Origin: Cycas panzhihuaensis
Taxonomy: Eukaryota; Cycadophyta
Assembly (NCBI GenBank): GCA_023213395.1
Contig: CM041465.1
Span: 192,393,741 to 192,457,740, forward strand
Direction: 5' to 3'
Length of the DNA: 64,000 nucleotides
Both the position numbers and the translations under genes were made by a program. Positions within the stretch are counted from its first letter, which is position 1; each line of letters begins with the position of its first letter. The notes under the pieces were generated by a model. It ran no database searches and was not told where the DNA came from. It was given only the letters and a program-made list of their open reading frames with translations. Positions 57,596-64,000 of this stretch are shown piece after piece.

Positions 57596-59140
57596 TGTCA
57601 AAAAATGGAATTTACCCCTCTTAATGTCTAAAGAACCTCAAGAATTAAGAGTAATTTTAATTTAAAAGTGGAAAAGTAAAGCGGGTAAGGTTAAAAAAGA
57701 TATTGCACGACTTTTAAAGAAAATGCCTCATTAAATAGGTTTAACTTAACTTTAAAGTCAAAACATGAAATATCGTGCAATAATGGCCTCTCATTTGTTA
57801 ATAATGAGGCTAACTTCTCCAACAAGCCTCTCCCTTCAACAAAAACTCTTCTATATAAATGTATAAAGAGTTAAATAAAGAATCTATAATTAATAGATTG
57901 ACATGTTGTTGGAGTAGGGAATGGAGAGAGAGAATGGAAGCATGCCAAGATATTGCATCGATCCTTCTACACTAATTCAACCTATACTTTCCAATCAATA
58001 AGTCAAGTATGGATTACATCACGAAGGTATCATTCTTAATTGATAATTTTTCATAAGCTATGCCCATTTCAGTGAAAACCTTTTGAAAAATTTGTGTTTA
58101 ACTGAGATAAGTAAAGGGCTATTTAAACAAGGATTGTATCGACTTGTTTATATCAAAGCCATGCAAATCTGACATGACAAAACTGTACATTCCCCAATTA
58201 GCTATCAAACCTAGGATTGTACTTAGATTGTGAGAAATAAAAATCTCTTGAAAAATTGAAATATTTTTTGAGGGGGAAGAGTGAACTAAGAATTAATGAA
58301 ATAAGTAGCCAAATTTGTGATGCATTAGTGACTAAGAATATTCCCAGATCTTCATATGGCTAGAAATTGTTATATACTATAGGCAATCAATTAATGACTA
58401 TAATTGTTGCTTCCTTTCATACAACAAGTTATTCTAGTTTCAGGAAATAAGCAAAATGCTTTATGTATAACTTTGAGATGGCATACTATTATTGAATGCA
58501 TAAAGTCTCTTAACTGTGTTATTGCTTTTGGAGATTATGCTTACTTGAATTACAAATAAATGAAGAAACTATAGGAAGAGGAAATAGCAAGCATCATTAT
58601 TGAATAGTACTTGCATTTAATGCATTCTTAAAATGGCAATACTTAAATGTTTATGTTGCTAGAAGTTCCCTAAGATATATTGTTTTAAATAATTCTAGAA
58701 ATTGTATGGTTTTATTGCAATAAATGATAGATGATTGCAATGACATGTGATTAGGTAAACATTCACTTTACCTTTTCTTAGACGTTGAACATGAGTGAAT
58801 ACACGAATGAAATCCCAATGATGAAATTAGAACCCCAAATAGAATTGAACCTTAAAACAAACTTGTAAGACCCTAACTACTCAATGTGTTGCCTTGGGAG
58901 AACCCATTGGGTGGTTGTACCCCTTTGTATGTGTTGCTTCAAGAGAAGCCATTGGGTGGTTAAGTGATCCTAAAATAATGTGGTGAGCCTTCTTACATGT
59001 GTTGCTTGAAAGGTAATAAATGAATAACTCATGAGCAAAGGGTGCTTATGTTCCTCGTACAAGATAGAGAAAGGGCATAAATTTAGACATTATCATGCCT
59101 AAAGGAGTCTTAAACAATGTCATCTAAAACTTATGAATAT
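57596..59140 (+). repeat. Long direct repeat, copy 1 (at least this far)
   Basis: Starts TGTCAAAAAATGG and aligns with 61329-64000 at roughly 85 percent by eye, apart from two insertions in copy 2. Its true right end cannot be set, because copy 2 leaves the window while still aligned. A 46-bp tandem pair (word CCATTGGGTGGTT, 58896-58960) lies inside. No coding frame. It may be one LTR of a large element, or a segmental duplicate. Confidence 0.75.
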
Positions 59141-60279
59141 AGAGATTCTTTCATCCTTCCTCCCATGATAAAGGAGAAGTATAACTATAATCATATGAAT
59201 TAAAACCATGATAGTGTAATGGAAGGATAATGCTCATTTATGTGGAATAACCAAAGAATAAGATGCAAAAGTCCCCACTTGATTATGTGTTCCAAGGGGA
59301 AAGAAACTCCATATGTAAGTCCAAGAATCTTTTGGCAAGAGGAGTATGATAATGCCTACAAATATGTTTGACACATCATTGATGATAGTTACTCTAAAAA
59401 TGATAATTGATTATTCACTGATATGAATTACAAGTGAAATGGAAAAATGTCCCCTCACTAATGGAGTAGACTCTTCTTTAAGAGAAGAACCATTCAATAC
59501 ATCTAGAAGGGAGGATGTGGATTGCTAGGAAGCAACAGTTGATAGCAAACATCCCTTGTCCAAAATAAAACCTGAACACCATTCTTGTATTTGGTGTGTG
59601 GGAACACCACTGCTAAGACGGCCATTGCAAAGAGTGGACATGTTTGTCAAAGTTCTAGCCTGAGGCTAAGGGCAATGCATATAAGAATGCCTTATTGTGA
59701 GTTATGACATGTATAACTTCTCATTTCAAACCTAGACAACAAGTCATAACTTCTCCATTAAGTCTAAGTATTACCATAGTTATCTTTAATATTGTGGTCT
59801 GGGAAGGGCTAACTTGTTACAATGGTGTCAATTTTAGGTGGAATACTATAGTTGGAATTGAGAAAGTCATGTGTTGGACATAATAACCACCACTATGCTT
59901 CTATAAAGAAAACATGCCTATAATGCCCCAATTTATTAGGCAAATCTCCACCTTACGGAGAAATTATAATGTAAATTATCTTACTGTAAAATTATAATAA
60001 TAACAATACTGGTGAAAATTTATTAAATTCCCAATTATATTATTGTCACGATGCAAGTAGGAAACACATCTAAAAACTAAATTCAATTAAATTCTTAAGA
60101 ATGCCTATACAAAGGACAATTTGTTTTTACTCTGTTTTTGCAATGCAATTAATTTTACACCATTATAGGTATAATCCCACATTAAAAAAATGAGATGCCT
60201 TAGTTCATGGCATAATATTATTAAAAGACATTAAAATTTGATGATTACAAGTGGTATAACTAGGTATCCACTTATCATC

Positions 60280-60334
<55 letters not shown>

Positions 60335-61328
60335 AACCCTTGTTAGTATACAAGTGATATGGTATGGCAATTATATACAAGAAAATAGGATTAGTTTACC
60401 TATGTTGCAAATAAAAACAAGCAACTATAGTGTAAAACAAAAAAATGTCTACCTCTTCTAGCATCAATTGGTATATACAAATTCATTTGACTTCTTTTTT
60501 TAATATGGGAACATAGAGAAATGCATTTTGGTTACCAAGCTATATTATTATAATAGATCATGTGATTGGTTGAATATGGATATAAGCAATTAACTAAAAC
60601 TTAATTGCAAATCTCCCCCACATATAATTCCTCTTCCCCACATATAATTCCTCTTCGGCAAAAATAAGAGAGAGAAAAGAGGTGGTCTCATGATTCAAAC
60701 CAATTGGACGCAAAGTCATCAAAGCCACACTATATTATTATCATTGTTGATACTCCATATAGCTACAAAGTGGGTAGCTGAGGTAATGATGATAAAGCAT
60801 TCCCCTTTGTCAAACTCGAAAATCTTATTCAACTATTTATTAGAGTCACGACATTAAACATGTGGAGGTTAGTAGTATTTCATGACCCTCTAACCATCCT
60901 TATCTCATAATTTTTTTTAGTAAGCACAGAGGATTTTAGAGCTAAAAATAGAAACACTTTTAAGAGTTTATACTAATTAAGCTAAGAAATTTCTTGGCCT
61001 AATTTAAGTGGATATGACTCCTCCATATTCTTAGGACCTTGCACTAGGATGTTGATGCCTTAGTTAATCTCATATTTTGGCAATGTCCCCCCTCTATATC
61101 ATCTGAATCACAATGTTTATCAAAAGAAAAACAAAATAATTGATAAAAAAAATTGGATTTATTATACTTCCTTTAAAATTATTTTTTCACCAAGAATATA
61201 TATCTTGGATAAAGGAATTAAATTATATATGACTAGGTATCTTCCAATATCATGAATAACTTCAAAAGTACAAAGGCAAGCAAACATATTGGTTAAGTCA
61301 AAACAATCTAAAATTGAGTGGAGAGACA
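59141..61328. other. Non-coding, with a TA/TG microsatellite
   Basis: No gene recognised. (TA)n then (TG)n at 60281-60332, and a short duplicated cccacatataattcctctt at 60617-60654. The first part may still belong to the long direct repeat. Confidence 0.5.
60281..60332 (+). repeat. Compound (TA)n(TG)n microsatellite
   Basis: About eight TA units followed by about 18 TG units. Confidence 0.95.
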
Positions 61329-64000
61329 TGTCACAAAAAGGAATTTACCCCCTTTAATGTCTATAAAGACCCTCATGAATTAAAAGTAATTTTAAATTCA
61401 AAGTGGAAAAGTAAAGTGGTTAAAAGAGGTATTACATGACCTTTAAGGAAAATGTTGACTGAGGTGTTCCCACTGCACTTGTGGGAACAGTGCACTTGTC
61501 AAGGTTACACAGGCTATAGTCTAGTTAGGATACGGTCAACATGGTTATTCACATACATTCCACATTATTCACGTAATTATATCACAATAGTACATGACGT
61601 AAATCAACACATATTCAGCATTTCATCCTTATAAACATAGAGAATACACAGTTTTCCACGTAACTCTTCTTTCCATTAAGCAATAAGTTCAATTACACAG
61701 AGGGCTGGAATGCATTCCTGTGCATTCCAGTAGCATACACTCTTCTATTACATGCGTACCTAGGTGGTACTTATCAATAAACACTGCTTCAATCGACTGT
61801 CATGCGTGCTGGCATCTGTACCATTGCGTACCCTAAATATTCGACTCTCACCCTAATCGAATGGTCCTTGTGTACTTCCTTAAATGTGCCTCTTCGTGCC
61901 TTTTGGCTGAAGGGTTATGATGTTGTCATAACCGCATTCTTCAGTCAAACGTACCTTTTCCTTAATCATTAGTTATAACTTTAACTAATGTCTTCATCAT
62001 GTCCGTGCGTCAGAAGCTTCGAAGCTTCTCTTTGGTCCCGCATCGCCGTGCGTTTCGCTTTAGTTTAGTTTCTCGCTGCCGGTACGTATCGTATTACGCA
62101 CTGTCACACGCAAATGCCTTTGTCATACGTGCCGGAATGCTAGTTTTTCCACTGTTTCGCCTCGTGCATACCTCCGTACGATCCGTACCTGCACATTTAG
62201 GGTTATCCAGCCTACCTCTGGTCTTCCAACAGCCATATGATCAATTTATGCCCCAACAGAAAACACCTCATTATAGAGATTTATTTTAACTTTAAGTTAT
62301 AAAATCAAAACATAAATGTCGTTTAAGAGGTGGCCTCCCAATTGTTAATGATGAGGCTTACTTCTCCCACAAGCCACCTCTTCCTCCTCATACTCTTCTA
62401 TATAAACGTATAGAGAGTTTAGCAAAGAATCTATCATTAAAAGGTGGACACGTTGCTGGAATAGGAAATGGAGAGAGAGAGTGGAAGCATGCTAAGATAT
62501 TGCATCAATCCTTCTATACTAATTCAACTTATATTTTCCAATCAGTGAGTCAAGTATGGATTACATCATGAAGGTATCATTCTTAATTGATAATTCTCCA
62601 TGAAAAAGGTACGTACTAGCAAACACCAAGTTATAAACATGATTGATTTCTATTTATCATCTTGGTTTGATTAAATACCAATAACTTTTATGTAGGGATA
62701 GTATTGGGCATTAAATAATGATAAATATTCATCATTTAATGCTTTTCTAATGATTTCCAAGCTTTAAAACCCTTGAAAATTAATTATTAAATGAATAGGC
62801 CAAATCATACAATTGTATGAAAATCTATGCAGCCTAGCATAGGCCTATACATCATAGGCATACAAACTTATTGCACAAGTTTCAGGTCAATTAGATAAGA
62901 GAGGACCAAGTTATGCCCATTTTAGTAAAAATTTTTTGAAAAATCTACGTTTAACTAAGAAGTAAAGGACTATTTAAATAGGGATTGTACTAACCTGTTA
63001 ACATGGAAAAGTTGTAAAGTCTCCATTTAGCTATCAAATCCAAAATTGTACTTGGATTGTGAAAAATAATACTCTTTTGAAAAACTAGAATACTTTTTTA
63101 GAGGGAAAAGTGAAGTAAGAATTAATGAAATAAGTAGCCAAATTTATGATGCATTAGTGATTGAGAATTAATTATTTCCATATCTGCACATGGTTGGAAA
63201 ACACACTAAATATGGTAAGAAATCAATTAATATGACTAAAATTGTTACTTCCTGTCATACAATAAGTTATTCCAATTGTAGAAAATAAGTGAAATGGTGT
63301 ATATATAATTTTGAGATGGCATATTATTGTTGAATGCATAAAGTCTCTTCAATGCATTATTGTTTTTGGAGGTTATGGTTATTAGAAATATAGATAAATG
63401 AAGGAACTATAGGAAGAGGAAATAACAAGAATCATTAGTGAATAGCACTTGCATTTAATGCATTATTAGAATGCAAGTACTTAAATGTTTATGTTGCTAG
63501 AAATTCCTTATGATATATTGTTTTAAATAATTCTAGAAATTGTATGGTTTTACTACAATAAATGATAGATGATTGCAATGATATGCAATTAGGTGAACAT
63601 CCAATTTACCTTGATATAATGAAAGCGCTTTCTTGGATGTTAAACATGGGTGAACACATGAATGAAATCCAAGGACGAAAATGGAACCCCAAATAGAATT
63701 GAACCTTAAAATAGACTTGCAAAACCCTAACTACTCAATGTGTTTCTTCAAATCGAGCCATTGAGTAGTTGTGCCCCTTAGCATGTGTTGCTTCAGGAGG
63801 ACCCATTGGATGGTTAAGTGATCCTGAAAGATTGTGGTGAACCTTTTTGCATGTGTTGTTTGAAAGGTAATGCACAAGTAGTTCATGAGCACAAGGTTCT
63901 TATGTTCTCTTTCTTGTACAAGATGGAAAAGAGGCATAACCTTAAACATTGCTTTGTTTAAATGAGCCTTAAACAATGTTAACCAGAACTTTTGAATACA
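61329..64000 (+). repeat. Long direct repeat, copy 2, runs off the window
   Basis: Starts TGTCACAAAAAGG. It aligns with 57596-59140 but carries a solo LTR (61453-62258) and about 300 bp at 62601-62905 absent from copy 1. The sequence just before it (gagtggagagaca) is purine rich, as a polypurine tract would be. Confidence 0.75.
61453..62258 (-). repeat. Solo LTR, GTACG-rich family, second copy
   Basis: 806 bp. Reverse complement relative of 23833-24657, alignable from end to end, with TGTTGACTG and CCCCAACA termini. It is flanked by GAAAA at 61448-61452 and 62259-62263. No internal sequence. Many GTAC words of the other copy are mutated here. Confidence 0.88.

Noticed and set aside
63731-63976. 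81-codon minus-strand frame near the window end
   Set aside because: Lies in the long direct repeat. The homologous part of copy 1 (58890-59120) does not keep the frame.

Overview
This window is nuclear DNA from a land plant with a large, repeat-rich genome. The evidence is plant-type Ty1/copia and Ty3/gypsy elements primed by initiator tRNA-Met, and one spliced housekeeping gene with very sparse exons. A gymnosperm is my guess from the intron scale and old LTR elements; the sequence alone does not prove it. There are no bacterial genes, CRISPR arrays, rRNA or tRNA genes.

Layout. 1-2432: part of a decayed minus-strand LTR element with its 5' LTR at 1839-2432. 2433-4155: nothing recognisable. 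4161-19339: a tandem copia array on the minus strand, LTR-unit-LTR-unit-LTR-unit-LTR (four LTRs of about 215 bp, three internal regions of about 4.8 kb). One target-site duplication, GCTTT, lies only at the outer ends, so the array is one insertion later amplified. 21351-22196: three consecutive exons (minus strand) of an eIF2B alpha-subunit gene, with intact splice sites and reading frame. The remaining exons are not in the window unless I missed them, so the neighbouring introns probably contain the transposon blocks.

23220-39778: a four-part nest. A degraded gypsy-like element (duplication ACAAT) carries a copia element in its 3' LTR (TGGCC). That copia element carries an 825-bp solo LTR in its 5' LTR (CTCTC) and an opposite-strand copia element in its RNase H region (CATTT). 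39779-43507: unclassified DNA with a possible LTR and a minisatellite. 43508-49789: a gypsy element with a chromodomain-like tail, minus strand. 50614-53800: a deleted gypsy element, plus strand, lying 7 bp outside a non-coding LTR element at 53808-57097. 57596-64000: two diverged direct copies of a long non-coding repeat; the second contains another solo LTR of the 825-bp family (GAAAA).

No element looks autonomous. Most coding lesions that can be assigned are C-to-T or G-to-A type, as expected of methylated transposons. In the copia array many copy-to-copy differences are instead small changes at CAG/CTG sites, which I suspect are base-calling errors at methylated CHG sites. I found no new protein system. 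The unusual things here are structural: the single-duplication tandem array, the fully dated nest, and an essential gene dispersed among them.
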